A DNA stretch of 64,000 nucleotides from Cylindrobasidium torrendii FP15055 ss-10 (GCA_000934385.1 KN880452.1:2725-66724), one strand, 5' to 3'; positions 23,046 to 36,284 are shown, counted from the first letter of the stretch. The notes: generated by a model not told the origin, from the sequence alone. Program-made: numbers and translations.

Positions 23046-25885
23046 TCATACCACAGCAGACTGTGTACTCCCCGCAGTCCCATCTCTCGGGAACGTCACC
23101 CTCACCGTCTTATTCTGCGTCGCAGCCCTACTGCTCACCGTCGTAATCTTCAGCTGCACCGAATCTCGACTCTGCGAAGGATCCGACACATACACACGCC
23201 CTGCCTTCCTATCATAGATCACCGCAGCGTTCCCATTCGCCTGCACAGTTAATGTCACCTTCCCAACAGCAGAGGAGGACAAATCCAATGTCGCCGTTCC
23301 TCCTGCCGCGTCCCAGAAGACCATCATCGCCATATCTTGGGGTTGGTAATACACCGCACTGACATGAGCATCGTTCATGTTCGACTTGATGGAGAACGTC
23401 CGAATCTTGCTGAGAAACGATGCTCTATCGATATTCGGGAAAGTGGTGTATGCAATCGGTCGACTGAGATTCTTCGCATCGTGCTGCAGCCACGCCGAAA
23501 ACAAGTCAACATCCACCGGCGGCGCCGTCGAAGTCCCGATCTTTGACCAGTCGCCCTGTTTCCGACCCACTTGGACATTGAGCGTCACCGCTTGGCTGCT
23601 GTTGGCGAATAGGTATCCGACATTGTCGTGCCAGAGCGAAGACGTATTCGGGCGCGCGACCGGTGTTGCAGAAGGAAATGACATCTCCTGGCCATCGACA
23701 ATAACGCTGCCCAAATGGCGCTTCTGGTCAAAGACACTGTACACGGGGGCGCCAGACGTAGATACGATATTGGACACCATGACATGCTGGACATCCCCAG
23801 GTAAGAAGAACCATGCCTTTTGCCATTGAAGTGTTTTCGTGTATGGATTGGTGTAACGCATTGCTGCAACTCCAGCGCTTCCCGTGGACACACCGCCCAC
23901 AAATGGTGCAAGCCCTGTCCATCCAGCGCGGTCACACGATAGAGGTGTCGCCCGGTAGTCGACTGTCGAACCAGGAATGAGTTCCCAGTCCCAAGCTGCC
24001 GCAATGTCTTCGTATTCGTTACCACGCTGATAGGTGTACATCACACCGTCCGAGAGATGGAAACCAAAAGGCTACACTTATGTGAGGCCAGGTTGTACAT
24101 ATAGTGCGTAACTCACGTTCTGAGTATTCGTGCATTCGGTGTTCTTGGTTCTGGAAGAGTACATTTTGAGTGTCGAGACATATCCGGCCCCACGTTGAAC
24201 CTATCAAGTTCACGCCCATTTCAGCATCGATTACGTAATCACAATGGATAGTCTGCTCACCATGTAGTCATTCGCGTAGTACATTCTGTTGCCGTAGACC
24301 TTCCCTGCATTTGCGCCATCCATATTGTTCTGATCCGCTATAGAAGCAAATTTTTGGATGGCAGCGGAAGACCAGGCTGACCCCAAGGCGCGGACATCGG
24401 CTAGATTCATTCCCAAGCTGCCAGACGCTCTACCAAAGTTGTTAGCGTTACCACACGGATATCGAAAGAAGGTCAAAATTACTGGCCGTCTCCCACTGGA
24501 AAGCTGATGAATCGAGGGATGACAGACTGAAGAACGGTCCAGGTGGTTCAGATTGGCCAATTGAGTTTATACGGTTTGCTTACCAAGTCCCAGAAAACCC
24601 GTTTGCTGACGCTGTTGAAAAACGCCATCCACTGGTCACCATCGAAGAGGGTCCCTAACGCCGCTCGAGCGGTGGGGTTAGCAGCGAATTCAGTTCCAGC
24701 GGCAATGAGCTCTAATGCGACGACGTCGTTCGAGCTACGTGCATTGGGGAGCTGTTAAATAATTGATGGGGAAAGGAAGACCTACTAATCCTTGCCATAG
24801 TTTCCATTATACAGCAGGCCGGTATGTTGTCTACAAAACTGTGAGCATGTAGATAAGTGGTGAACTGGGTGCGCACCCGAAGCTACCATCATTACGAATA
24901 CCGTCCGCCTTGACCGTCGTTTTTATGACCATCTCATCGTGAGCTTTTTGATATGCGCCTCCAAGTAGGAACATGTCGTCGGTTAAAAGCCCTTGGTCAA
25001 CCGCAATCCGTACAACGTCGAGGATGTTGGCACCACTCAGATATCCCGGCCGGGGGTTGTAGGTGAAGGTATTATAGGAACGGCCAGTCATGAGAATGCA
25101 ATGGTCGCGGGCGCTCTGAGGAAGGGATGATCCAAGGAGTAGACACGTCCGAGAGACAATAGAAGGTACACCGATAATCTTTGCCAAATATCTATATCAG
25201 CCAGACTAAAGGCGAGGGTTCGAACATACGTTGCCAAACCAATTCGTATTCCATAGGGTGTTATCTGTGTTTGAGCACGGGCAACTGTCCGTTCCGCCTT
25301 TGTCGAGGCAGGCGATGTTGGTGAAATCGCGGTCGAACCACCATTTCATGCCCAATAGTGTTGCGTCCAATATCGCTGTTTGATTCTCAAAGCCTGGAGC
25401 GTTAGGCGTGCCGCCTTGCCATGCTGCTGCGAAAGCGTCTGGAAACGGTCAGGCAAACACCAGGGTATAAGTGAGCAGGCTGCATACTCAGGCGTGACCA
25501 GTGATCTTGGGCTGGCCAGTTTGCGCGTCGAGCAGCGCAGCCTGTGGTGTAGTCGACGTCGGGCCATGAGCCATCTGCTTTGAGAGACGATTGCCTGTAA
25601 AGTTGTCAGCGCTGAATTGGCAGCGCTGTTATTGCCGTAGTACCATTGCGAAATTTGTGCTGAAGTAGTGTCGAGCGAAGAGACGATAGAAGTTATGCGC
25701 TTATTGCGCATGGCGGGTATAGGCGTTGCTCGTTGTTTCAGAGTGCTATTGTTTCTGAGCCGTTTCTGCGCGGCGAGACGGGCATGGCTGTTAGGATAAC
25801 CTGGATTTCGGTGGCTAGAGGCATAGGTGGTCGAAAAAACGGATAGAAGGAAGAAAAGGCGTAGTAGAGCGTGTAGAACCGCCAT
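23046..25885 (-). CDS. secreted polysaccharide lyase family 8 (hyaluronate/chondroitin/xanthan lyase-like)
   Basis: Extracellular lyase expected to cleave uronic-acid-containing polysaccharides by beta-elimination. It is read from the ATG at 25885: MAVLHALLRLFFLLSVFSTT is a signal peptide, cleaved near ASS-HR. About ten exons (inferred length 770-790 residues) give an alpha/alpha-toroid part with ADGSWPDVDY, WNTNWFGN (the Asn site), and QHTGLLYNGNYG across a splice, holding the His and Tyr expected in the active site. The beta-sandwich part has LSDGVMYTYQRGNEYEDI, AAWDWELIPGSTVDY, PLSCDRAGW and AWFFLPGDVQHVM. It ends with TGA at 23046-23048. Substrate cannot be assigned; fungal PL8 members may act on bacterial or fungal exopolysaccharide. 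It converges on family copy B with a 153-bp gap. The upstream ATG at 25979-25981 was rejected because it would bury the signal peptide. Confidence 0.9.
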
Positions 25886-26255
25886 GGCGAGGAAAAGAAA
25901 AAAAATGGATAGCAAATGGACGTTTGAAGTCAACTTGAACTGAGATTGATCACAAACTGCAAGAGAAGAGAAGATGTCCAATTCGGCGGCAAGTCGCCCT
26001 AGCCTCGCGGGCCAACTTGTCTAACTTGGTTTGGACGTTGACAGAAGTGGCACTTATGTCCAATATTGGCCCTGCAGGTCCAAAGTAGTAAAAGGCTCGC
26101 AACTGCAAGACCTGCTTCACATCATTCAACGCATAATTGATAGTCAAATATCTGGTATCAGCGCTTGTGATGTGAGTTCAATTGGATTTAGCTTGTTTCT
26201 TCTTCGAGCATATCGTTCGAGGAGGAAAAGGGACGAGAGGTATCGGATTTGGCCG
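25886..26255. other. 5' region of the polysaccharide lyase gene
   Basis: Presumed promoter of the lyase, up to the border of the chimeric duplication. No clear TATA box or operator-like motif stood out. Confidence 0.35.
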
Positions 26256-26716
26256 AACGTGGGATTGTAGAGATCAGCGACCCCGTCAAGCGTGTACCAC
26301 ACAGCCTTATGGCTTTCCAACCCTCTCGATACCCCATATCCTTCGACATTCGATTTTCACCCTTGCAAAACACAGAAGATACACTCTTTCCTTACCTTGG
26401 CCGACGCTTTAACCACATCGATCTCGTACAGCTCGCCACCACGCCACCTACACAATTCCTCCGGTTGTTCCATCCACGCTATCCGTGGTACATCGACGTG
26501 CGGTCAAATGAGACAAATGGAGTGGGATTTTCACGCGGCTGAAACCAAGGCGAGTTCTCAGGCCGCTCTGGTTAACTTCGTGTGCGGTCAAGTGGGTCCC
26601 GTAGATTCCCAGGAGGGACAAGTACAATTTCGCGCTCGACTAAGACCACGGAATCAGACGGCTATGAAGAACTACGCCTTTCCCGCCTTCGCCCCCTCCT
26701 GCTTACCCTTGCCCTT
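26256..26716 (+). pseudogene. chimeric duplicated segment: DUF6699 gene piece joined to MPP10 3' flank
   Basis: Two near-identical copied pieces are fused. Positions 26256-26522 match the minus strand of 44425-44159 inside the DUF6699-type gene, so the translation still reads VEISDPVKRVPHSLMAFQP to RYPWYIDVRS. Positions 26525-26716 match the minus strand of 38817-38626, the last codons and 3' flank of MPP10, with only about three differences visible. The join is at about 26523-26525. It has no start codon context of its own, an incomplete domain, and cannot encode a working copy of either source. It ends 21 bp beyond the msh3 stop codon at 26738. Confidence 0.85.
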
Positions 26717-26737
26717 GTTGTTATATGTATATCATCG

Positions 26738-29700
26738 TTACATCTGCATCGTTCCGTCCCCCAGCCCCTTCAAATATGTTCTTAGTTCCTCTGGATCATC
26801 CCTGAGCCTGTAGACCATTTTGGCCGCAGTCCTCATCCGATTCTTCCTCATCCTTCCTACAACTTCTTCTCTCATCCTGCACGAGAGCACCGTCGCTCTC
26901 TCAAGTATGCTTTCCGGCAGACCAGCAAGCCGACCACACTCTACGCCAAACGACTCGGATGCAAGTCCCTGGACTAGGTTGTATAGAAAAGTCACATCTT
27001 TCGCACCAGTCACTCGTGTGTCTGTGGCATAGTTCATGTGGAAGTTCTGTACATCTTGTGGATATCGTTTCTCCAAGTCCAGCGCAATAGATGGGTAATG
27101 CGTGATGAACAGCGTCTTGCAGCGTGTCGCGTCGTTGAGGTGCTGCAGTGTTGCATGCGCAATAGCCATCTGTTCAAAGTCAGCAAAGTGTGAATTAGGT
27201 TCCCAACAGGCTTACCCCATCAAAAGTCGACGTCCCTCTCCCTAATTCATCCAGGATGACAAGGCTATTTTTCGTCGCGAGTCTGAGTATATCACTAGTC
27301 TCGGCCATTTCCACCATAAACGTCGACCGCCCCCTTAGTATATCGTCGGACGCTGCAAAGTTACTCGTCAGCAATGGCACGGATCCAAGATATCCAATCC
27401 CCACCTCCCATCCTTGTCAAGACAGAATCCAGTAATCCCATCCTCACGCCAGTCGCTGGCACATAACTCCCAATCTGCGCCATAATTGCAATGAGAGCCA
27501 CCATCCTCACCACAGAGCTCTTCCCGCCCATATTCGGTCCAGTGATAATCTTCACACGCCCATCTTGACCACCCATAGACACGGAATTGGGCACAAACGG
27601 GTCCGAGCTGAGCGCCTCAACAATAGGATGCCTCCCCTCCACAATGTCCAGCACATTCCCTTCCGCGTCAGCAGCAATCGTGGGCTTGACATAATTCGGC
27701 TGCAGCGCGACATGCGCAAGACTCAAAAGACAGTCCGCCGTCGCCAGCTTGGTGACTACATCGCGCAAAACCGCATAATGTGTCTCGTGAATCATCCCGA
27801 GGAATGCCTTGAACGCCTTGTTGGCTTCAGATGCGATACATTCCTGCCGCTGGGAGCGCTCTTCGATTTTGTGCCGCACCGCTGGCGTTTGATATCGTTC
27901 AAAGAATTTGGTACGCGAAACTAGGATGTAGTCGTCCGGGATAGGTCGGTTATCTGCCTTCTTCACTTCGATGAGATACTGCAAAGGTTGGTTAGACGAG
28001 CACTACCAGCAAGACAAAACTAACATCATCCCCAGCAATCGAAGACCAACTCAGAGATGGATATCTTAGCGTCTTGCGAACTTCACGCACATTGAGCCTT
28101 GTTCAGCGCGCTCTGATCAATATTAACTCACTGCTCTTCAGCTCGTCCTCGAACTCATCCTCGAGTTGCATGAGTGCCAAGGTATGATCCCGCAAGTCAG
28201 GATACCGGTCTTGGTCCAACCATAGAGATTCTTTATCGTCCGAGGCTAACCGCTTCAACGTGGTAATCTTGAGCAACTCGTCCACAGGCGCACGGGCACC
28301 TTGCATGGTATAGATGATTTCATTCAACAACCCACTCTTAAACCCAACGTCGTCCGCACAATCCACAGCCTCTACAGCATCACCCACCCTCTTGAAGGCG
28401 GCAAGAATGCTGGCTAGCTCTCTAGGCGTGCACTGCATATCATTCGATGAGCTGTTTGACACTCAAAAGTCACGTCACGAACCTGCGTGAACTGGATCCT
28501 TGACAAACCTTTTGCCAAATCAGGCATACCTTTGAGAACCTGTCGAAGATGCGCTAGCTTTTCCGACGCGCTCTCTAAAATCTCTTCGACCGCATCGATC
28601 CTTTCCTGGAGAACTCTGCCAACGCTGTAAGAGACGACTCGTACTCGGTGTGATCTACTCACTGTCGATTCGTCAGTGGCCTCCCGACCCACGTCTTGAG
28701 CATGCGCGCCCCAAAGTTCGTCTTGGTTTGGTCCAGAATCGACATGAGCGTTCCCTTGCTCGAGTAATCCGTTTGGTTCTGATATATCTCAAGATTGTTT
28801 AGCGTATTCGTGGTGAGCAACATATGTGTCTGCGTGGAGAACTTGGTAAAGAAGCGTGCGTCCGCAAAGACATTGGAAAGACCGAAGGCCGCCAAATGCG
28901 AGACGGTGTGGGCAAGCGCAACAATGACTTGCTTGGGCAGCCCAGAGACCTCGGCAAGCAACCTTTCTGGGATTTGTGAACAATATGCTGGCGAGGAATG
29001 CGAAAATGCGTACCCGCTCGGGCAGATTCTGCGTTTTGTTGCTTGGTATAGAAGTCGCACAGATACGAGAATGCGTCCGAGTAGGACATGACGGCCTCAA
29101 AAGGCTCGATGCGCACGTCGGATGCCAGTTTCGTGTAATGAGTAAGTATCTTGTCCGTCTGTTTGGTGATATTCGTCTTGCAGACTAGGATTTCTGCTGG
29201 CTTTGTGTACGACAGACGCGTCTGGAAAGCAATTTGTTAGAAGCTAATGAATCACCGTACTGTATACATACCTCGAACTCAAGCCGCATCTGGTCATCTT
29301 GGAACTCGTCCCACACAATGTCTCCAGTGCTGGGGGCAACACTAAGCATACCAATAGTAACACGATTCGCGTTCTCTGTTTCCACAACGCATAGAAATGG
29401 GGGTGAAACATATTTGTCGGTCTCGTCCAAGGAATCGAGGTCGTCGACATACGTTGCGGCGGTGTACAGCTTGTCCAATTTCCGCTCGAATACGGTGTTT
29501 CGATTGTCTCCCGCCTTCTTGAGTGCAGCAGTCTCTGCTTGCTCAACGATGCCGACCTTGTAACCGCGCGCAAGAAGTCTGACCATCAGCCAAGGACGCA
29601 TAGTGGTCATGCAAGTGCGTACTTTTTGAGGTGAATGTCGCGTCGATGGTCGGGAATAGAAGCCGCTGTGAAGTTGCGGTCCTCGTAGGCGTACATTCCC

Positions 29701-30269
29701 AGCTCCTTCGCAGCGACCTTGTACGGATTAATACAATCCTATGGTCATGGAATAGCACGCACCAATGCATCCTGGCCAAAGAATTTGTACTTGTAGCCAA
29801 CCTTGATCATTAACAGTGTATCCTTGTGCGCCTCCTTCAGGGCTAATACCTGTCAGTGTGCGTGAGTGAGTAAGCCAACGAATTGCATGGAACGCACCTG
29901 ATTTTCCAATGGTGTATACGTCTGTCCACTTGGTCCCACCTGCTCCTCTTCCTTCTTCTTCGCTGAGCGCTTCGCCTTGCCCTTGACAAGGTCCATCATG
30001 ACTTTGTACGGATCATTGGGGTCGTCATCCTCGCCCGACAGTTCCTCAATCGCTGTAGGCTTGTGAACCTTTGTAGTGGCTTTTCGAGGCTTCTTTGCTG
30101 TTGTGGAGGCAGCTTTGCTGGTGGATGTCTTCGAAACCCGGGCCTTCTTGCGAGGAGGCTCGTCCTCTGTGAGATCAACTGGGCTGCCTCTGGATCCATT
30201 TCCACGTATCGGACTGGGGCTCGAAAAGTATGTAGAGATTGACGGTTGTTTCGGCAGTGACTTGCTCAT
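26738..30269 (-). CDS. MSH3: DNA mismatch repair protein MSH3
   Basis: MutS homologue that pairs with MSH2 (MutS-beta) to bind insertion/deletion loops. The ATG at 30267-30269 gives [20 protein letters not shown] with a PCNA-binding motif (QPSISTYF) at residues 8-15. A basic disordered region ([10 protein letters not shown]) follows. The mismatch-binding domain reads [17 protein letters not shown], with Lys-Tyr in place of the MSH6-type Phe-x-Glu, as expected of MSH3. [17 protein letters not shown], then [17 protein letters not shown] are further MSH3 hallmarks. The ATPase has [20 protein letters not shown] (Walker A), then [25 protein letters not shown] (Walker B) and TLFITHYPS. Stop TAA at 26738-26740. 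Many short introns; roughly 950-1,000 residues. The MPP10/DUF6699 chimera lies immediately downstream and family copy C upstream on the same strand. Confidence 0.94.
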
Positions 30270-30526
30270 GACAGTCGGAGTCAATGAGCGTGATCGAGTT
30301 GCGATCCCGTGACTCAATCAACGCGCCTGACAATGCTTGCGGGAGTAATAGTGGAATCAATCCAACCAGTAGATGTGTACCAGAGAAGGAGAATCGAGCT
30401 GACAGACTGCAAGATAATCCGGCTGCTGTGCATGATATCGACTAAGTAAATTTTCTCAACATCTAAGGGTGCGAAAGTACGGAGCATTTACTGTATATAA
30501 GTCAGATTTGAGTCGGTTCGATACTG

Positions 30527-33500
30527 CTAGTACACGAAAACCGGAGCAAAATCTTGCAAAGCTTCCAAATAATTCAGATTGCAAGTATCCACTGAATCGT
30601 GTCTTCCTCGCAGACGGAACCTCGCAGCAAGTCGCACACGAGCGTCGAGCTCTGCTTTGAATCGGGCGCTGGACTTGGTGCTATTTGCTTGCTTGTCCAT
30701 TGTCCATTGCAGGGACTCGTCCTGGTCATCCCAACGCTTCATGAATGCCGTCCGGGCTTCGTTAAATCGTTTGGCAAGGCGCGGTGCATGGACGTGTTTG
30801 AGATGAAGAAGAAAGGTCCCAAAGCGTAGAGCCTGGTTGGGCTCTCGAATATCGTACTTTGGTGCATTGCGTGCTGCGATCACGGTAATGGGCGTAGCGC
30901 CTGGCACGCTTCCATGCTTGAACGAATTGTTAGTGATGAATCTGGTGATCCAGTCAAATAGTACATACAGATGGTCCAAGCGAATCTGCCCGGACACTCC
31001 AAGCACTCAAAACTACCCCGATAGGGCCGTTTGTGACCAGACAAAACACGAGTTCATCTCCAATGCCGACCGCGACATTCTGGGCGACCGCAGATTGCAG
31101 ATACATATAGGCTTTGGCCATGCTCTGGAAGACCGTCCCGTTCTTTCGCTTGTGTTCTGCGGAGTAGAACGATAGAACAATATCTGAGCAAGGTGTCAGA
31201 CAGTTGCTCGTGAGACGCAGAACCAGACAGGTACTCACCCAAAAGAGGTTCTAAAGGTATATCTGCGAGGTCAGTCGGCGTGTCTGATCTAGCCTGTGTT
31301 TGTGACGCTTCGAGTATCGTTCTCAATTCTTTCGTCCTGCTCGAACCTGTGCCGACAGTGATATGTTCGTCAAGGAGATCAGCCAAAACCTTCTCGTCCG
31401 GAACATTGTTTTGTTTGAAAGGGTTGTAGTCATCAATCATTGAGGATATGATCAGCGGCGGTGTAACCTTCTCGAATGCAGCCTGCAAAGCGCGCGCATC
31501 AACTGATGGTTGCGGTGTCTTGTCTGTGGACGAGTTCTTGAGAGAGTTGAAAGCAGAGACCCGTTCCTGGTCTTTTTCTGCGAAGCATGGTAGGCGGATG
31601 CCTGCGAGGACGTCACACTGAGTTTGGCGAGGCTCTTCAACTGCGCGCGCAAGGACAAAGTGTCCTGAAGAGGTCAAAATTACTCTGCGAAGCTTGTCCC
31701 ACGCGATCTCGTGCATTGGCTGGTCGATGTTGAACATAGAGGGAAGCTCCAATTCCCCCTCAACAAGTTGCTCAGCAATGTCGCTCAAGAGACCTGCCTT
31801 TGCAGTATTTGCGAGGACATATTTGTCGCGCTTTTGCAATGAGCGATTCACCGCTTGGTTCATTTCTGGCAGCGTCGACGTCAACAGGGCTTGTAGATCA
31901 GACAGGAATGGGTCGTCGACGCTGGAATTCAACATCTTGTTCCGAGCTGTCCAAAGGGCTCGCTTGAATCTACTCGAAATGAGCTTCCCATGGAACGGAC
32001 AAGAGACTTGAACTAACCCAACGAAAAGGGCATAGTCAGAATTGGCGGGTTCAGCGAGTATGCGCAAGTGAATTTGATCCCAGCCAACAACGCGACCTTC
32101 AACTTCGTCTTCCGCCGCCTTTCCTCCCTCTTCATGGTCCCGGTCAAACATTTGAGCAAGATTGCTCTCTGTGATAATGGCGGCAAAATGAGACAATAAA
32201 TGTTCTGCGATCTCGTCACTATACTGACTAGATACGGCTCAGCAAATGGTAATGGAAGGGAAAATCACAGACGAAGTCGAAGTTGCTTCTCCACTGACAG
32301 CAGTATGAAGCATTCCAGTGTGCTTGACATGGCGAGTATATGCTTCATAGGCCGCAATACAGTTCAAAGGAATTTCGGTAGGCATGTCCTAAGTGGTATG
32401 ACCATTAGTGACTTCGGCAGAAGAGGGCATGAAAAGACACACGGGTACGGCGACGGGGCGAAAATAATGCATGCATTTCAGCAGAGGCTCATACACGGGC
32501 AAAGGTTCGTCCGTTTCGCTGGCCGGGGGATACAAACACATAACAGTGAATCGGTTGAGGTTGTAAAGTGTGGATATAGACAGGCCCGCGGTGTGAGGAT
32601 AAGACCTGGCAGCCGCGAATCTGAGGGAAAGTTGGGAAACCAAGCGTTTTTGCAAAGAAACCGCAAACATACACAGAGGGTTCTGGTGGTTCCAACCAGT
32701 GCACATATCTAGCAAAGGATCAGAACGGTTATCAACAGTCGGACGAAAACCTGCGCGTACAGGTATGGCGCGAACTCTTCGGCCCTATCAAGAGTTCAGC
32801 CCGTTGTTCCTGATACAAAGAGCAAGAGACGTACGTGTTTGTATGGTCCAGTTCCTCAATGAAGACATTGTTGTACCAATTGAGACCGCGTCTGAGTTGT
32901 GTTGGCCGTTATCAGTAGGATGATCAAGCCAACATTTTTCTTGGAATATACTTGGGAATTGGAAGCCATGCTGGACTATTTGGTTGTCAATGGATAGTCA
33001 CAGCCTAGTATTAAAGTAGACCCACGGCTCGGACAAATGCATTGTTGCGTCACTTCCAAGGTTATCAACTGTACTCGGAGCCCTAAACATGTTCGTCAAA
33101 ACTGAGCGACAGATTGTCAATACGAAATTGAAAATTTACAAGGTGACTGAAGAGTCGGGACGCATTGCTCTTTTGGGTTCAACCCAAGAGTAAGTACCGA
33201 AAGTAACATCTGAAAACAACAGAGCTCACTCATGCACATCGCAAGCCCAAGTCTGGATGCGGCTAGTGGGGTCGCCTACACTCATTTCAGCTTGATCGAG
33301 TCTCCAACACAGAATGGAAGAAGGTGAAGTGAGCGCCGCCAGTAGACTATCGTGAGCGAGAGGTACAACAGAAGCAGCCTTGTCGTGGAAGGCCATTAGG
33401 CAAATAGCCAGATGAAAAGCATCTGTGGCTGACTGCACATCGAACACGCCTCTGTCATAGCTTGGACAGTGCGTTTCCCCGTATGCTAAGTGCACTTCGA

Positions 33501-34536
33501 CCTGTCCTATCGTTAGGAAACTCATACAACAAACTCACGGCGCACTCAGACTTTGCGCCGAGAGCCTTCGGTCCATCCAATCGCTAGCTGCAGGGTGCTT
33601 GAATACTTGTCAAGGACAACGCATACCAAAGGGTCCTGTACTCCTAGGGTTCGGCGATGAAGTAAAGCGCTCGACATAACATGGTGAACTGTCGATGGCG
33701 ACGCGATGCAGAGAAGGGGAAAATCGACGACTCTGTCATCCAAAGGCTGCACAGCAAGATGCACGTGTAGGGGAAGTGGGTCGGGGCCATAGTCGTCCGT
33801 ATCCTCAAAAAACACTCGGGGTTCATAATCGGACCGCTTCCTGTCGCTACTCGAGGAGATCACGGCCTCTTCGGCTTCATCTTCTAAGGCCAGATGGTCC
33901 ATTACAAGCTCTGCAGCGGAATCGTGTTCGATTGACTGCATTTCCGATGACCCAGATTCCTCGGGCACGGCCAGCGGGGAGGTTACAAGACCAAGTGCAC
34001 AAACATGAGAGGAAGTTGAAGAAAGGAACGCGATTTCGATGGTATCGTACAGAGAGGGATCGACTGCAAGAGCCAGAGGGACGTCAAGACTGACAATAGG
34101 ATTAGTGCATCTGGCAGACATCACACGCTGGTGTGTACCTTGTATGTTCGCCAGGCCATATGCATCGTAATAGCAGGTATAAAAAACGTTTCGCAAAGAT
34201 AGCCTTGGGGATCTCATCGAGAGGTTGGTCAAGGGAAGCAAGTTGCGTGACGCTCGAGGCAGCGTATAAGGCTAAGGCATGTGCGTCGGACAACATATCG
34301 TGATCAAAAGTGAGTGAAGATATGCGGGAGGATAATTTCATGTCTTTAACATCCTTCGGATAGCGTGAGACTCACGCACGTCTATGCTCATAATGGCGCA
34401 CCTGTGGAGAGGGAGGCAGAGCCACCAGCAGTAGAGCCTCGGCTATTGACCGTGTCGGGCCTGGCCAATCAGCAAATGATTCGACGCGATGTTCTTTTAC
34501 AGAAATAAATTCAGGCTGCGCAAAGTTGCTAGGCAT
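30527..34536 (-). CDS. large multicopy-family protein, copy C; candidate PD-(D/E)XK nuclease-like
   Basis: Second full-length member, closest to copy B. Starts MPSNFAQPEFISVKEHRVE at 34536, with a small deletion after SIAEALLL (the Asp-Val-Asp-containing segment present in B and D is missing). The same exon order as B is visible: FDHDMLSDAHALALY, LDVPLALAVDPSLYDTIE, VVDFPLLCIASPSTVHHVMS, VEVHLAYGE, YNLNRFTVMCLYPPA, VVGWDQIHLRIL, SSGHFVLARAVEEPRQTQ. The motif DIVLSFYSAEHKRK keeps Asp, Glu and Lys, then ELVFCLVTNGPIGVVLSAW and YDIREPNQALRFGTFLLHLK. The C-terminus is about 20 residues longer than in B and ends with TAG at 30527-30529. No frame break was found in the large exons, so it may be functional. 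It lies 257 bp upstream of MSH3 on the same strand. Confidence 0.7.
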
Positions 34537-34816
34537 GGTGGTAGTTGCGTGCAAGAGTGCAAGCGGACCGAAGTCGGCTCGATCAGCGTGCTCTGCGGCA
34601 CATGACCATGAAAGCGAACTTTTCTTCTTCAACTTACATGGAGTCCAAGAAAACCTGTACAACTGCATTTTCATTCGAAGCCAAAAGTCCCAAATTCAGT
34701 CATCATGTAAGATAAGGCTACAAATTGTCTATGCAAAAGTCCCGCAAGCGTACAGTAAGGAGAGTACACGCCCTCAAGACGTGTCCAAACAACATTTTTG
34801 ATCTCATAATCTCTCA

Positions 34817-35725
34817 TTACTTCGCTGCCTTGACGTGCAACTTAGAGAGCGCGACAATGACCGGCACTCCGTAGAACGCGTATGCCACCCACATCACTGC
34901 ACGCAAAGTTAGACTACTGTATCTGTAAAGGACGAAGACGCACTAGTGAAGCCATTTCCCAAGTCAGCGTGAACCCGAGGAGGGTTGGTTATAATCATCT
35001 GGATGCTCTTGTTGAAGTCGTCCACGCCCTTTCCGTACCACATGCGAACGATAAGAAGGGAGGTTATGCCAGTGAGGAAGCCAACGAAGCCGAGCCATGC
35101 GACAGTGCGTTGGATCAAAGGCCGGTCGACCATTGCTGCCATCTTGTCTCCCATCTTGTGTCCGAATGCGACAAACGTGAAGGTAAAGAAGAAGATGACG
35201 GAAAGTAACATGCCGGCGGCGATGGCACCAGAACAGCCTGAAGGAGAGGAAAGAAGGATCCGGGGCGCCTCAGACGGTAGATCAGAGAAGTCTATGCGAA
35301 CACTCAGTACTTGGCAGGCAGCAGAATTCGGACAGAAATACAGACCATATACAGGCATGAACGATGTTGAAGTGCAGTTGATGGCTTCATCATTCTTGGG
35401 GCGCGAGCAGGAACCTATGAGAGTGCGTTAGTACAATAACAGAGAACAATGGTAATGATTGTGATACGTACCCAACAACCCCAGAAACAAGGATGGACCA
35501 TCTAGCTGTTCCCCAGAGTCGTTGTCGAAGGAAGGAGTTCTGTTGTGAGGGTCAACGAGGTTATTGTGGTTGGAATAGGTATAGAACGGACACTGTCAAT
35601 AACGCAACTCTGTCTTGTAGGACAAGAGTCGGGGCCAGGAATGCCAAAACAGATAGCACCACCGCGGTCAATGCCAGCACAGGCGTCAAGTAAAGAGTCA
35701 CAGCTTTGGAAAGGCCAGCAATCAT
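34817..35725 (-). CDS. SUR7/PalI-family four-pass plasma-membrane protein
   Basis: Four exons (35725-35592, 35539-35472, 35414-34944, 34896-34817) encode about 250 residues. The spliced protein has a first membrane segment (LYLTPVLALTAVVLSVLAFL), then an extracellular loop with ALLTVTPSFDNDSG, DGPSLFLGLLGSCSRPKND and the Cys-containing CTSTSFMPVYGL. Further membrane segments are SGAIAAGMLL to FFTFTFVAF, TVAWLGFVGFLTGITSLLIV and MMWVAYAFYGVPVIVALSKL. Four passes with a W/G-L-G-x-C-S type loop fit the SUR7/PalI group of cortical (eisosome-associated) or pH-signalling membrane proteins. RMWYGKGVDDFN is conserved-looking in basidiomycete members. TATA box about 140 bp upstream. The start at 35725 is chosen because upstream in-frame sequence is not membrane-protein-like. 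Confidence 0.8.
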
Positions 35726-35864
35726 CGTGAAGGTAATAAAGAGTGGGGTGTCGTGAGGTAGGACGTGGAAGCTGCGCGCCTGGCGTGACTGGAGGAGAAA
35801 AGGTAGTGATGGGTAGCAAGACACAGTCAAGCAATGGGGGATCCCAGAATGAAAACCGCTCCTC

Positions 35865-35873
35865 TTATATATA
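35865..35873 (-). promoter_or_regulatory. TATA box of the SUR7-like gene
   Basis: The minus strand reads TATATATAA at 35873-35865, about 140 bp before the ATG at 35725, leaving room for a usual fungal 5' UTR. Confidence 0.45.
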
Positions 35874-36284
35874 CTGAAGGGCCGATCATTCTAGGACACC
35901 GAACAATGGGTGTTTGGTCTATTGTTACGTCGTGACACGCGCCAGGGAATTCCCCATATGTGACAAGGACAAGGCAGCGCCATGAACGCGAACTCCGTTG
36001 GCACGTCGGGTATTGGAATGGAAGACCGATTTTTGGCTTGACAACAAGCAAACTACCTTATTTCGAACAATAGCCTAAGAGAGGCGGATTCATGCAGAGC
36101 CCTAGAAACGCGTACTTGGAGTACGTAAGCTGTCGGTCCAGTCGGCCAGAACTTTTTGATTTTCCATGTAAATCGCTGATGGCAGTGGGAAGAGAAAAAG
36201 GAGAACAAGGTCGGGACTCGGCCGCCACACTGTCTGCCTGAAGCCACGCGATCGTCGATCATCAGCATTTTACTTCTGTCCATT
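35874..36284. other. divergent intergenic region between SUR7-like gene and MPP10
   Basis: No coding or RNA signal. Promoters of both divergent genes must lie here; no specific element other than the TATA box noted separately was recognised. Confidence 0.4.

Noticed and set aside
30270..30317. Upstream extension of MSH3 to 30317
   Set aside because: The first codon there is TTG, and the ATG at 30269 places the PCNA-binding motif at the N-terminus as in the family.
30310..30330. AACGCGCC upstream of MSH3 as an MCB/E2F-type site
   Set aside because: It lacks the ACGCGT core and is a single weak match.
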